Positions 38,201-47,152 of a stretch of DNA of 64,000 bases are shown here, in pieces (within the stretch, counting starts at the first letter, position 1; each line of letters starts with the position of its first letter). The position numbers and the translations under genes are program-made. The notes beneath the pieces were generated by a model. The model saw only the letters and a list, made by a program, of their open reading frames with translations, ran no database searches and had not been told where the DNA came from. Source of the DNA: Pseudoalteromonas sp. OOF1S-7 (GTDB lineage: Bacteria; Pseudomonadota; Gammaproteobacteria; Enterobacterales; Alteromonadaceae); contig NZ_JAKRFZ010000002.1 in NCBI RefSeq assembly GCF_022347765.1, positions 124,001 through 188,000 of the forward strand, read 5' to 3'.

Positions 38201-39711
38201 GACGACAACAACTCACTCAATTGCTTGGTGCGCTGAGGCAAATACAGCCCAGAGAAAATATCAAACAAGAAATCGACATTATCTTTGATGAGCAGCGTCA
38301 AAGTACAGTGCAGCTCAGTATCAATGCCGTTGCTGATGAGCAAGGTGACATTGAGTTTCTGGTCATTGTCGGCTCTGATTTGTCGCAACAAAAACAAGCC
38401 CAAAGTGAGTTGCGCTACCTTGCAAATTTTGACGCTCTGACCGACTTGCCCAATCGTAACCTGATGCTACAACACATTGAATTCGCAATTTATAACGCAA
38501 CTAAGAACAACGCAGGTTGCGCACTGTTGTTTATTGACCTCGACAAATTTAAGCCCATCAATGATGCTTACGGACATTATGCAGGAGATCAACTTCTGAT
38601 CGCCGTAACCAAGCGGATCAACAGTGTGCTCAATGAACATTGCATTCTGGGCAGACAGAGCGGCGACGAGTTCATTGTGCTGGTAAAAAACTTCGAAGAC
38701 ATTGCTCAGGTCACCACTCTTGTTCAGGAGATGATCAACACCTTGTGTGATAAATACGAAGTGGATGGTATCTCCATGAGTATTTCTGCCAGCATTGGAG
38801 TGGCGATATTCCCCTTTGACGAACAAACGGCCGAAGGGTTATTACGCAACGCGGATATTGCGATGCTGAGCGCAAAACAGAGCGGCAGAAACAGCTTTAA
38901 GTTTTTTACCAGTGAGATGAACGCACACCTGAGCAGAAAACTGAGTCTTGAAGCTGCACTTAAAGAAGCCGTTGCTGATAACCAGTTCTACAACCATTAT
39001 CAGCCAATTGTGAACACCACTAATCATACCCTGACGGGCGTAGAACTGCTCATGCGCTGGCAACTGGGGGCAACGTCGGTTTCTCCCGCTGAGTTCATTC
39101 CCATCGCAGAAGAAGTAGGCTTAATTGAGCAAATGACGACGCAGGCGCTGCGTCATGCGCTTGAGGAGCTCGCACCATTCTTCCGCCAGCAGGCGTCGTT
39201 TTATCTGTCGTTGAACCTCTCACCTCAGCATATTATGCGCGACAATCTCGCTACATCACTGAACTCCATTGTGGCAGAATTCGGACTAAGTAATCATCAG
39301 CTTAAACTTGAGATCACAGAAACCAGCTTTTTGGCAGACAGGTATAAAGCAGGAAAAACCCTGATCGAATTAAAGAAGTTTGGATTTACACTGCTGTTAG
39401 ATGACTTTGGCACAGGCTATTCTTCGCTCACTTACCTAAGCCAGTTTCCCATCGACATTATCAAAATCGATCAGAGTTTTATTCGTACTTTGGAAACCCA
39501 CCCACACAACCGCTCCATTGTGAAAACCATCTATATGCTGGCGCAAAATCTTAATATGGCGTGTATTGCAGAAGGCGTAGAAACGGCCCAGCAAGTCAGC
39601 TTTCTTCGGGATCTGGGCTGCGAATACATGCAAGGGTATTATTTTTCCAAGCCTTTGAACGCCAGCGGGTTAGCGGAACAATATCCGCCTGATGTAGCCG
39701 AAGTGAGCTAA
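35215..39711 (+). CDS. Two-component-propeller sensor with PAS, GGDEF and EAL domains
   Basis: This 1498-residue protein has a signal peptide or anchor (MNNWLQAALLSFLLIYHHL), a periplasmic two-component-regulator propeller (~25-690, starting with LSTQEGLSQSSVTGLVQDKQ), a Y_Y_Y domain (~700-765), a membrane helix near 778, two PAS regions (~820-1060), GGDEF (~1065-1230) and EAL (~1240-1490). The GGDEF signature reads SGDEF (~1148) and no RxxD inhibitory site is seen. The EAL motif reads ELL (~1277), but all other catalytic residues (NLSPQH, ETE, DDFG, KIDQSF, AEGVET) are kept. It should turn an outside signal, perhaps a polysaccharide, into a change in cyclic di-GMP, most likely breakdown. Confidence 0.9.
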   Translation: MNNWLQAALLSFLLIYHHLVVADPYYANQISRLSTQEGLSQSSVTGLVQDKQGYIWIATHQGLNRYDGNQFSPFQGQALFSASDILLIKLLSDNQLFVSTAQSGAFLIDTHTFSLVKLFDQGGRQGIAPDAAVNAVAQFEHNYVIAIENVLYTVNAQTLESKRLATLPRTAYIRTLLTWHDTLLIGSESGLFQLENEQLTLINHLGSTKQSALNNNVKLLKQDPALGLFVGTVEGLFAIPSHDRQLQSDLAYQLVPQLNIWAHERGPYGEYLATDTGLYLLDRRRHSASQLFSFNESRYLTPQNTIPVMLLDKHANLWLGSNNNGAFVWPTSAYRFKLLASHDNNFNNNIWAVHQGNDGSLWLGSDDGLHRFSVTPHSTLQQSYFRDPNRKPAYGSHAVYRIYSSPYLADNILLLDTRAGLKQFDKLTGQTTDIIVSNTNEAITGDDHLVGSLMLDQRTLLFHTHHNIFLYDLALQTVTRVEELEAQLKDLQSLLFLPARPEKPYELLFSSSTALLSYDRRSHQITPVWQAETAPDSAYPLVNDWMQDGQGRLWLATNSMGLIALETGNFKRIIHITENQGLASNTLYELERDLHNKLWISSQNGLYSLDLETLRLAHFDHRNGLVTNEFNLGASQVLHSGDLLFGTPNGAVKFAPNAFTLPADTEQLAFSNVQLMSRPMLASPAQLQGQTLQFEYNDMGFRFEFSQFNIFNVRRNFVHAHLSGPVSVEVEHVPNNYLFFNTLKPGQYTLTLSEFRPGSDETRAQSQLHFEVKHAWWNTPLAMVSYVLLAIGLLIALYRKHQHKQFALRQTYEQLAHAKAQTDLALKKTQSGLWSMDIPTQQITLLGNAQGANQGKQLSLSAFFDKVHPQDLEMVQRQWARFLAAPDSQLSITYRIHSKQQGWLWYHDIAKVSEWDAHGSPLRASGIYSNITEQKAHQLNAAMFAQALSQIQDWLLILDSNLQLLSVNQSLSASLGLGNQQPQEQLTLAKLKKLLGRQQLTQLLGALRQIQPRENIKQEIDIIFDEQRQSTVQLSINAVADEQGDIEFLVIVGSDLSQQKQAQSELRYLANFDALTDLPNRNLMLQHIEFAIYNATKNNAGCALLFIDLDKFKPINDAYGHYAGDQLLIAVTKRINSVLNEHCILGRQSGDEFIVLVKNFEDIAQVTTLVQEMINTLCDKYEVDGISMSISASIGVAIFPFDEQTAEGLLRNADIAMLSAKQSGRNSFKFFTSEMNAHLSRKLSLEAALKEAVADNQFYNHYQPIVNTTNHTLTGVELLMRWQLGATSVSPAEFIPIAEEVGLIEQMTTQALRHALEELAPFFRQQASFYLSLNLSPQHIMRDNLATSLNSIVAEFGLSNHQLKLEITETSFLADRYKAGKTLIELKKFGFTLLLDDFGTGYSSLTYLSQFPIDIIKIDQSFIRTLETHPHNRSIVKTIYMLAQNLNMACIAEGVETAQQVSFLRDLGCEYMQGYYFSKPLNASGLAEQYPPDVAEVS

Positions 39712-42470
39712 CGGTTTTGCCAGCGTATCAGGCACTGGTACAGCGCGTCAGGCTCTATGGGTTTAGAAACAAAGTCATCCATTCCTACTTGCAGACATTT
39801 CACTTTATCCTCGTTAAAGGCATTAGCCGTAATAGCGACAATATAGGGTGAGCCATACAGGTTGGGGTTTTGTCTGATCCGGCGCGTACAGTCAAAACCA
39901 TCCATGTTTGGCATCTGACAATCCATCAGGATCAATGGGATCCGTGCGCCTTCTAAAATGGTTAACGCGTCCAGGCCATCATTGGCTTTGGTCAGGCTGC
40001 AGCCGGTATGCTCCATCAATTTTGCTGCAACTATTTGGTTTATTGGGTTGTCTTCGACCAGTAATACATTCAGCCCGCTCAAGTCAGGTGCACTGACATG
40101 TTGCGTCTCTTCGTGCTGAGCCTCTCCGGCCAGCGCAGGAATAATCACCGTAAACGTACTGCCTTTCCCCCAGGCGCTATCAAGCTTAATGGAGCCACCC
40201 ATTGCTTCTGCCAGGCGTTTACATATTGTCAATCCAAGGCCGGTACCACCGTATTTGCGCGTTGTTGACACATCTGCCTGAATAAATTCGCCAAACAGCA
40301 GTTTCTGTTTTTCCTGCGCAATGCCTACACCGGTGTCAGCGATAGCTATGTGTAAAGCCTCGTCATAGTAACTGGCAGTGAGTTTAATACTACCTCGCTC
40401 AGTAAACTTACCTGCATTACTGAGCAAATTGTTGATAATTTGTGTTACCCGCAGCTCATCCAGTTTTAGATATTGCGGCACAGCATCCGCCACCTCATAA
40501 CTAAAAACTACGGCTGTTTTCATGCCGGTTTTGCAAAATGACGTTGTCAGCGACCGTAACATCCTACGAAATTCCACATCGTGTCGGTCCAGTGCCAGCG
40601 CGCCCGCCTCTATCTTAGAGTAATCAAGGATATCGTTCAGGATCAGCAACAGGTTATGTGCCGACTGATAGATAATCTGCAAAGACTCTGCAACCGATGG
40701 TTCATGAGTTTGACGCTGCATATCTGCGGTCATACCAATAATACCGTTAAGTGGTGTACGAATTTCATGGCTCATATTTGCTAAGAACAGGCTTTTTGCC
40801 GAACTGGCTTTATTTGCCCTGTCCAGCGCATCGATCAGTTCTTCCGTCTTTTCCTGAACCTGGCTCTCTAACTGGGCGTTAAAATTCTTGAGCTGTGCGT
40901 TTAGAGACTGGTTTTCCTGGTTCGCCTTTTGTAACTTTTTAAAACTCATCGAGAGTTTAAATGCAAGCTGGGTAAACTGCTGTTGCAACGTGATCACTTC
41001 AAGAAAAGTCGCTTCCTCACGGGGTGACAAATCATCATTACGGCTGGCAGGATCAAACCCGTTCAAACGGCTACTTAAGTCATGCATCGGATTGATCAGC
41101 ATCCGGGTTAGTTTGCTCACTAATACGCTGCTAAGTGCGATTATAAACAGGGCAAGAAAAAAAGACTGTCCCCAGGCCGACGCAACCGCCATATTGACAT
41201 ACTTGCGTTCGATGAGACTAATTACCTGCCAACTAAACTGCTCTGAACGCACACTACGACGATAAAATACCTCTTCCGTTTTACCAATATACAGATTCAG
41301 ATCGTCATTCGTGAGCGAATTCAACGTTGCTTCATCAAGCGCATCCAGGGTATTAAAATCAGACTTTAAGGAGCTAAATACCACCTTGTTGTCGCTGTCG
41401 AGGATCATCAGGTGCCCCATATGCGACAAGACCCGGGGAATAAACTGCTCAAATGTATTAAAAAATACCGAGCCTTCTACAATGCCGGCAAAGTCTCCCT
41501 CATTATAAATTGGTGCAGAGATGGCGACAATTGAATCATCACCAAACCCTCTGCCACGGAAAATACCAGACACAAAGCCATTGGGGTAATACGGCGCCTG
41601 GATAAAATACTGACGATCAGATACAGCCGGCACTTCTCCGGCCAGGCTCGTCCTCAGTGTATCGGGATAAAAATGGCTAACCAGCCCACTTGCATCTGCT
41701 GAAATAGCAGTACGAATATTCGGATATGACTCAACCAGCCGGGTGATCGTTTGCTGCGGGTCCAGCCCGGCTTCGATATTGTGCGCGGCGTCCGCGAGCG
41801 CCCGGCGATGGTTGCCCAAAAAGCTGTCAATACGTTGCGCTGTTGTGTTTGCCACATCGCTTAGCTGCGCCCGCACTTCAAATTCGATGCGCTCGTAGTG
41901 GCTGTTGGTCAGCATGATAGTGGTCACCAGCACTACCAGAATAATGAGATGACTGATCATATAATTCAAAATGCGATAGAGCGGCTTGGCTTGCCACAAC
42001 TGCTTAAATAAGAATAACGACAACAGATCGACAATAACCAGACAAATGGCGGCATTGATAAAGTATTTGGCCAGTGCGGTCATGATCACCAGCAGGTTGA
42101 GATCCAGGGCAAACTTACCAAACAAGAAAAGTAATGGGATCCCGAACAATGCCCAAAAGGCCAGGCCCCGCATAAACAAGGGCTTATTGGGCCTGACACA
42201 AAAGATCTGTAACCAGGCAATTTCCAGCAAAAACACCATAGAGGGCCAACAGTGGCCCCAACGGTAAAATATAAACGCGGCACCAATCGCCACACACAAT
42301 AAGGCATAGCGCCAACCCAATGACATCAGCGCGAGAATAACGAACAACTGACCCAGCAGAAACTCGGAACTATCCAGGAACCATAACGGGAGCAGGTTAG
42401 CAAAACCACCCAACAACCCGAGCACAACCGCTATTGCGATCTTAGGTAATGCAGCTATTTTCCCGAACAA
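39708..42470 (-). CDS. Hybrid sensor histidine kinase / response regulator
   Basis: This 920-residue membrane kinase has seven or so N-terminal helices (residues ~10-185, MASE-like), a periplasmic Cache-type domain (~200-425) closed by another helix, a HAMP linker, a coiled coil (~495-560), HisKA with H567 region (ANMSHEIRTPLNGIIG), HATPase (GTGLGLTICKRLAEAMGG) and a C-terminal receiver with phosphoacceptor Asp near 848 (LILMDCQMPNMDGF). No Hpt domain is present, so a separate phosphotransfer protein is required. Its stop overlaps the stop of the convergent GGDEF/EAL gene by 3 bases. Confidence 0.92.
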   Translation of the reverse strand: MFGKIAALPKIAIAVVLGLLGGFANLLPLWFLDSSEFLLGQLFVILALMSLGWRYALLCVAIGAAFIFYRWGHCWPSMVFLLEIAWLQIFCVRPNKPLFMRGLAFWALFGIPLLFLFGKFALDLNLLVIMTALAKYFINAAICLVIVDLLSLFLFKQLWQAKPLYRILNYMISHLIILVVLVTTIMLTNSHYERIEFEVRAQLSDVANTTAQRIDSFLGNHRRALADAAHNIEAGLDPQQTITRLVESYPNIRTAISADASGLVSHFYPDTLRTSLAGEVPAVSDRQYFIQAPYYPNGFVSGIFRGRGFGDDSIVAISAPIYNEGDFAGIVEGSVFFNTFEQFIPRVLSHMGHLMILDSDNKVVFSSLKSDFNTLDALDEATLNSLTNDDLNLYIGKTEEVFYRRSVRSEQFSWQVISLIERKYVNMAVASAWGQSFFLALFIIALSSVLVSKLTRMLINPMHDLSSRLNGFDPASRNDDLSPREEATFLEVITLQQQFTQLAFKLSMSFKKLQKANQENQSLNAQLKNFNAQLESQVQEKTEELIDALDRANKASSAKSLFLANMSHEIRTPLNGIIGMTADMQRQTHEPSVAESLQIIYQSAHNLLLILNDILDYSKIEAGALALDRHDVEFRRMLRSLTTSFCKTGMKTAVVFSYEVADAVPQYLKLDELRVTQIINNLLSNAGKFTERGSIKLTASYYDEALHIAIADTGVGIAQEKQKLLFGEFIQADVSTTRKYGGTGLGLTICKRLAEAMGGSIKLDSAWGKGSTFTVIIPALAGEAQHEETQHVSAPDLSGLNVLLVEDNPINQIVAAKLMEHTGCSLTKANDGLDALTILEGARIPLILMDCQMPNMDGFDCTRRIRQNPNLYGSPYIVAITANAFNEDKVKCLQVGMDDFVSKPIEPDALYQCLIRWQNR

Positions 42471-42667
42471 TACTCAGGCTCCTCTTTATCTCAACACTCA
42501 CAGAACCCAAAGACACGATATCACTGCAGCAAAGCTCTGGTGTTCCAGCCAGCTATCTGGTCATTGCCTGCATTATTTAAACTCAGGCCACCAGATTTAC
42601 GCTGACTGATAATTTTTATTTTATTGATACTGTTAAAAAGTAAAGGAAAAACTGAGTTTTGCCAAGT

Positions 42668-43558
42668 TTAGTGGTCGGGACAATCGTGACTTTCTATTTG
42701 TAAAACACATTGTTTGACGGCATAGGTATTTACCAACGCCCGTTCTACCTCTAAACGACATGCTTCATCATGCATTTCAATCGTACAATGGTGTTTAAGT
42801 ACAATGTGCGCGCCAACCGTTAACTGACTGTCCAGCATAGTAACCGTGACATTGTGTACACTCTCAACATGCTCGGTCGACAAGATTAACCGCTCCAGCT
42901 TGTCGACAGCCGGTAACATTTGCGTCTTTTCTGTCAGCCCCTGGATGCAGGTATAAATGACCTTGATACCGGTAAACAAGACAAACACGGAGATCAGCAT
43001 ACTCGAAACAATGTCGATCACCTGCCAATTAGTGAGGTGGATCAGTACGCCAGCCACAAAGGTGGAGATAGTAGACAGTAAATCAAAAAAGGAATGTAAA
43101 AAAACAGCGTACACATTGATACTGTCTTTACGCCCTTTATATAACACCCAGGCCGATGCACCGTGAAACAAAAATCCCACGGCTGCAATGCTTGACATAG
43201 CAAAGGCATTTACATGGAGATCGTGCCCTTGCGCGTGATGTCCAAGTCGCTCGCCGCCTTCAAGCAAAATGATCGCTGCGATGGATAAATACAGTAACCC
43301 ATTGAACAGACCGCCGGTATACTCGGCTTTCTTATATCCGTCATTGTAGGTTTTCGCTAACTTAATTGCGACAGCTGAAGCGATTAGCGCAATAAGCAGA
43401 GAACTATTGTGCACAAATAAATGCCCGGCATCGGCTAGCACCGCCAATGAATTGGCGTAATACGCACCTACAACCTGAATTATCATAAAGGTACATGTGA
43501 GTGCAAGTGCAATTAGAAGTCGATTACGAGACGCTTGGTGTGTTGTCAGATCGGTCAT
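42668..43558 (-). CDS. Cation diffusion facilitator with altered metal site
   Basis: This 296-residue six-helix CDF exporter has a His-containing loop (ERLGHHAQGHDLH) between helices 3 and 4 and a C-terminal ferredoxin-like domain. In TM5 the usual H155-x3-D159 is present (FLHSFFDLLST). In TM2 the usual HxxxD is HxxxH (H46 and H50, ADAGHLFVHNSS), so one Asp of the transport site is His. The overall type is ZitB/CzcD (zinc). The changed site may shift metal preference. A short gap of 110 bases separates it from the NERD-like gene. Confidence 0.88.
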   Translation of the reverse strand: MTDLTTHQASRNRLLIALALTCTFMIIQVVGAYYANSLAVLADAGHLFVHNSSLLIALIASAVAIKLAKTYNDGYKKAEYTGGLFNGLLYLSIAAIILLEGGERLGHHAQGHDLHVNAFAMSSIAAVGFLFHGASAWVLYKGRKDSINVYAVFLHSFFDLLSTISTFVAGVLIHLTNWQVIDIVSSMLISVFVLFTGIKVIYTCIQGLTEKTQMLPAVDKLERLILSTEHVESVHNVTVTMLDSQLTVGAHIVLKHHCTIEMHDEACRLEVERALVNTYAVKQCVLQIESHDCPDH

Positions 43559-43669
43559 TCGAGCAGTTTAATGCCTTATAAAATACAGCTGGGGAAATGA
43601 TAAAGAGTCGCAATTGTACCCTGATTTCAACAGCTGCGCATCAAAAATGTCAGCAACAGGTAATATAAA

Positions 43670-44443
43670 TCAGGCACTCAGTCGTTTATGCAGCTCTGAA
43701 TAACTTAACACTGCCTGCTCAAACAGGCGGACCTGCTCATGGCTAAACTGACAACGGGTATACCTGAGGATATCCAAAGACACTTCACTCACTTTACAGC
43801 AATCCGTTGGTCGGGTTGGGCTAAACTCTGCATCATCCGGAAACACCACGACCCAACGCACACCAAATGGCGTGTTTAACACGCCAGCCAGTGTTGAAGC
43901 TCGCTGTGCTGCTGCCGTCAGTGGGTTTGCAAGATAGTGTGTTTTGTTTTTATGCCGACAAGGCCAGACCTGGCTATCCGTTTCAACGACTACCAGGCCG
44001 CTTTGTTCAGCCACAACGACAACAAAAACGCCGAATGGCGACAACACCACACAATCCAGAGATAACGCATCAAGCTGATTGGGATATAGATGACGGCTAA
44101 GTATCGTGTAGTTTTTCGCATCCAATGATGTGGTCAGGCTCTGATAAACCTGCCATTTCAGTCTGTCTGCCGCAGCTTTATCGGCATCGCGTTTACGTAA
44201 AAACACATAACGACCGACTGTCCACGCCAGATAAGTCACAAAGCACAATGCAACCAGGTTAAGCACTGTAAAGTCTGACACAGCATACTGTGTAACTTCA
44301 GCCTCGACCAACTGATTTTCCTGATGCGCTGCACTGAGCGAATGTCCGTTCAGGTCTTCCGCTGCTGCAATATCAGGCATAGCCAGCGCGTTCGCCAGAC
44401 CACTGCAAACAATCAAGAAGCAAGCCAAAATCCATCTATTCAT
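43670..44443 (-). CDS. Membrane protein with degenerate NERD-like domain
   Basis: This 257-residue protein starts MNRWILACFLIVCSGLANALA (signal peptide), has a membrane helix at ~60-80 and a cytoplasmic domain with the NERD layout: LDCVVLSPFGVFVVVVAEQSG, then VWPCRHK, NPLTAAAQRASTLAGVL and VVVFPDDAEF. Active NERD nucleases carry E-x-K in the third strand; here that position reads V-V-A, so catalysis is unlikely. The ATG at 44443 has AAGG about 8-10 bases upstream. It lies 13 bases after the WD40-like lipoprotein gene on the same strand, so they are likely co-expressed. Confidence 0.6.
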   Translation of the reverse strand: MNRWILACFLIVCSGLANALAMPDIAAAEDLNGHSLSAAHQENQLVEAEVTQYAVSDFTVLNLVALCFVTYLAWTVGRYVFLRKRDADKAAADRLKWQVYQSLTTSLDAKNYTILSRHLYPNQLDALSLDCVVLSPFGVFVVVVAEQSGLVVVETDSQVWPCRHKNKTHYLANPLTAAAQRASTLAGVLNTPFGVRWVVVFPDDAEFSPTRPTDCCKVSEVSLDILRYTRCQFSHEQVRLFEQAVLSYSELHKRLSA

Positions 44444-44456
44444 GCCTTCACCTTCT

Positions 44457-45446
44457 TTAGCGTTGAGCCAGTGCGTTAAGTGTCCACGCCTCCAATATAC
44501 CATCACTACTTAGTGTCAGGAGCGTGTGGTTATCCGCAGCATACATGTCCACTATGGTCGCACCATCGTGAATAAAGCTAATTTGCCAGGTTCCTAACTC
44601 TTCACCACTTTGCGTATTCCAGATACTCAAATGCGATTTAGACGAAGAGGTTGCAAGTAGTTTACTGCCCTTAATAAACAGAGCTTTACGAAATACTTTA
44701 AAACGCGACATATACTGTAATTCGCTGATACTTTGTCCGTCGGCCAGTGATGTAACAACCTGCTCGTTCAATGCATCAGAAGCAAATAAGGCTGAAAAAT
44801 CGTCGCGCACAGCCACACTGGTCACCCGGTGATCAAACTCTTTCATAAAAATAGGCTCAGCAGAGCCAAATTTCCACAATGCCAGTTTGCCGTCCTGCGC
44901 CCCGGTTACAAATAACTCGCCTTTATCATCCCAGAACACATGTTGAACCGGCCGGGAATGCGGCGCAAAACGATTATTTATCTGGGTATGCAAATCGGCC
45001 ATATTAATCGTGCCGTCAGCCATAGCGACAATGGCTTTATCATTTTTCGGGGATATAGCCATGGCTGTGATCACCGCACCGGGGGTCACGCCGCCAAATG
45101 CCACCTTGGTGACCAACTTACCTTTACTCAGTGACCAAAAAGCCAGTTCGGTCTCGCTGGCAATCACCAGCATCTGCAGGTCTTCAGACAGCGCAATATC
45201 TCGCACAAACTCAGGGGTTTTATCTTCAGGCACTGTGAACTCTGTTTGTTGAGTAGCAACATCCCAAACCTGAATTTGTTTTTGATTGTCAAATGTTACT
45301 AGCTTTGTACCATCTTTTGAAAAATGGCCCATTACAATGCCACTGTCATTCAGTCTGCCAACATTGCCCTTACTAAGCTGGATCTCTTCATTACATGCAC
45401 TTAATACAAGCACACATATCAGGACCAGCATTCCCCTTAACCACAT
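44457..45446 (-). CDS. WD40-like beta-propeller lipoprotein (copy 1)
   Basis: This protein of about 329 residues has lipobox LSAC after MWLRGMLVLICVLV. The mature part consists of WD40-type repeats, for example LVTFDNQKQIQVWDVATQQ, LAFWSLSKGKLV, ELFVTGAQDGKLALWKFG and LSIWNTQSGEELGTW. It is a clear paralogue of the next upstream gene, with shared FASDALNEQ and DMYxxxxxxLxTLSSDGxxExW near the end. The protein should sit on a membrane as a scaffold. The start is taken at 45446; 45479 is also possible. Function unknown. Confidence 0.75.
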   Translation of the reverse strand: MWLRGMLVLICVLVLSACNEEIQLSKGNVGRLNDSGIVMGHFSKDGTKLVTFDNQKQIQVWDVATQQTEFTVPEDKTPEFVRDIALSEDLQMLVIASETELAFWSLSKGKLVTKVAFGGVTPGAVITAMAISPKNDKAIVAMADGTINMADLHTQINNRFAPHSRPVQHVFWDDKGELFVTGAQDGKLALWKFGSAEPIFMKEFDHRVTSVAVRDDFSALFASDALNEQVVTSLADGQSISELQYMSRFKVFRKALFIKGSKLLATSSSKSHLSIWNTQSGEELGTWQISFIHDGATIVDMYAADNHTLLTLSSDGILEAWTLNALAQR

Positions 45447-45626
45447 AATTCTACTCGTGACACCACTAAAAACCGCCATTATACGTGTAATCGTTGAGAG
45501 TAAAAAGTACGCCTCGGCTTTCACCTGGCTACGAGGTTGACTAGCTTAACCAACCGTTGCACCTGCTTCTATTACATCTCAATTACACCCTACCTGAGGT
45601 ACCTGCAGCAAGAACCACACCATCCC

Positions 45627-46649
45627 TTAATCACGCTGTAGTAAGGTGCTGATCTGCCAAAACTCTATAAAACCATCACTGCTCAGAGTGCGCAGTTCGC
45701 CCTGAGAATTCGTATACATATCAAGAATGGTTGCATCACGACTCTGGGCCTTTATGTAATAAGCGCCAATTTCCTGACCGTTTTGTGTGTCCCATAAAGT
45801 CCACCAGGCTTTAGTTGAGCCCGTCGCCAAATATCGCTGATCTGCGCTAAAGGCTGCGGCCCTGAACCATCTAAATCGCTCCGGGTAGCGCAAGTTAACA
45901 TCGTATTCAGCGTCTGAGTAAATAGAGAAAATGCGTTGCTCATTGAGCGCATCAGATGCAAACAGTCGCGCTTCGTCAGGACTTTGAACCACACTGGTAA
46001 TGCGTCTGTCAAAAGTAAAACGACGTTTTGTTGCCAGAGTGTGTGCATCGTAAAGCAATATCTGACCATCGTGCCCCGCACTGAGTACACTCTGACCTTG
46101 TGCACTCATTGCGATGTGCACCACTTTGCTGTCGTGATACCTGGCTTTTTTGACCAACTGATTATCCAGGTCCAGCACGTTAACGGTGCCATCGTTTAAG
46201 CCAACCAGTAATAAATGAGGGCGATTATACAAACGCATTACCGATATTTTTGCCAGCTCTGAGGTAGGGTGAACCGTCACAGTTCCTAACTGCTTACCCT
46301 GTTCGACGTCCCACAATTCAACCGATGTGCGATAGCCTATCGCCAGCAGCCTGTTATCTTCACTAAGACTGAACGCCAGTATTTTACCTTTTGCATTGAC
46401 CGGTTGAGTAATAGGGTCAACTCTTTCAAACAAGCGAGTCTGAGTTGCAACATCAAAAACGGCCAGCTTATCGCCCGGATTATGCAAAACGACATAATTG
46501 CCATCGACTGAGAACTGGCCCTGTACTGCACTGTGTCGCAAATTAATCAGCTGAGTGTCATTGTTCTGATGGGCGGCATCGCAACCGCCTAAACCAACCA
46601 CGGTCAGCACAACCAGGCCAACAAACAGATGTGTTGCAAATTGAGCCAC
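45627..46649 (-). CDS. WD40-like beta-propeller lipoprotein (copy 2)
   Basis: The GTG at 46649 is chosen since GGAGGTGA ends about 5 bases before it. The 340-residue product starts with a hydrophobic signal and a lipobox GLGGC (VLTVVGLGGCDAA). Repeats include LAVFDVATQTRLFER, VELWDVEQGKQLG, VLSAGHDGQILLYDAHTL and WTLWDTQNGQEIGAYY. Paralogous to copy 1 along its whole length, it arose by tandem duplication. The 180 bases between the copies suggest separate promoters are possible. Function unknown. Confidence 0.75.
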   Translation of the reverse strand: MAQFATHLFVGLVVLTVVGLGGCDAAHQNNDTQLINLRHSAVQGQFSVDGNYVVLHNPGDKLAVFDVATQTRLFERVDPITQPVNAKGKILAFSLSEDNRLLAIGYRTSVELWDVEQGKQLGTVTVHPTSELAKISVMRLYNRPHLLLVGLNDGTVNVLDLDNQLVKKARYHDSKVVHIAMSAQGQSVLSAGHDGQILLYDAHTLATKRRFTFDRRITSVVQSPDEARLFASDALNEQRIFSIYSDAEYDVNLRYPERFRWFRAAAFSADQRYLATGSTKAWWTLWDTQNGQEIGAYYIKAQSRDATILDMYTNSQGELRTLSSDGFIEFWQISTLLQRD

Positions 46650-46841
46650 CCGGATCACCTCCCGTCTCTCATGTAATCTGCTGTAATGTACAAATATCAA
46701 CCAAACGTATACCTTTTGACCTGCTTGCCGAGAACTGGTTCATCAGGCAGCGTCTCTTATTTCCCCTGGCAGCAGAGTATGCTGCCAGTCTTTTGCATTA
46801 GGCGCTATACTTGGTCTAAGGTGTCTGTTCAGGAGGTTCCT

Positions 46842-47117
46842 ATGCCTAGCCCACCAAAGCGTTCAGCTAAAGGTCATGTTACCGACCATAGCTCAGCCCT
46901 GAAAAAAACGCTCAGTCCGGACAAGCGCAAACAATTTGCCCAAAAAGCCAATCAGGCGTATGAGAAAAAGCACCCTGAAGAAGTCAATATAAAGAAGGAA
47001 ATTGCCAAAAACAAGGCTGACAGAGAGGCCAGATCCGTTGTTTACAGGCTCGAATTGGTGTTGTTTTTTATCGTACTCGGAGCCATTATCGTACGGCTTG
47101 TATTTATGGATGGGTGA
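46842..47117 (+). CDS. Small tail-anchored membrane protein, unknown
   Basis: This 91-residue protein has a very basic, hydrophilic N-terminal part (PKRSAKGHVTDHSS; DKRKQFAQKANQAYEKKHPE) and a single C-terminal membrane helix (LELVLFFIVLGAIIVRLVF). The ATG at 46842 has a strong AGGAGG 6 bases upstream; the frame is open back to 46686 but that part looks non-coding. It resembles no family I can name. It is divergent from the WD40-like genes and convergent with the trehalase. Confidence 0.6.
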   Translation: MPSPPKRSAKGHVTDHSSALKKTLSPDKRKQFAQKANQAYEKKHPEEVNIKKEIAKNKADREARSVVYRLELVLFFIVLGAIIVRLVFMDG

Positions 47118-47120
47118 GGC

Positions 47121-47145
47121 GCCATGCCACAGCAAGTGGCATGGC
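47121..47145. terminator. Hairpin between convergent genes
   Basis: GCCATGCCAC and GTGGCATGGC are perfect 10-base arms with a 5-base loop. It lies between the small membrane protein and trehalase stops. A T-tract is weak, so it probably serves as an imperfect two-way terminator. Confidence 0.6.
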
Positions 47146-47152
47146 AAGCCTG

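Noticed and set aside
43670..44443. NERD-like protein as an active defence nuclease
   Set aside because: The E-x-K residues required for catalysis are not there.
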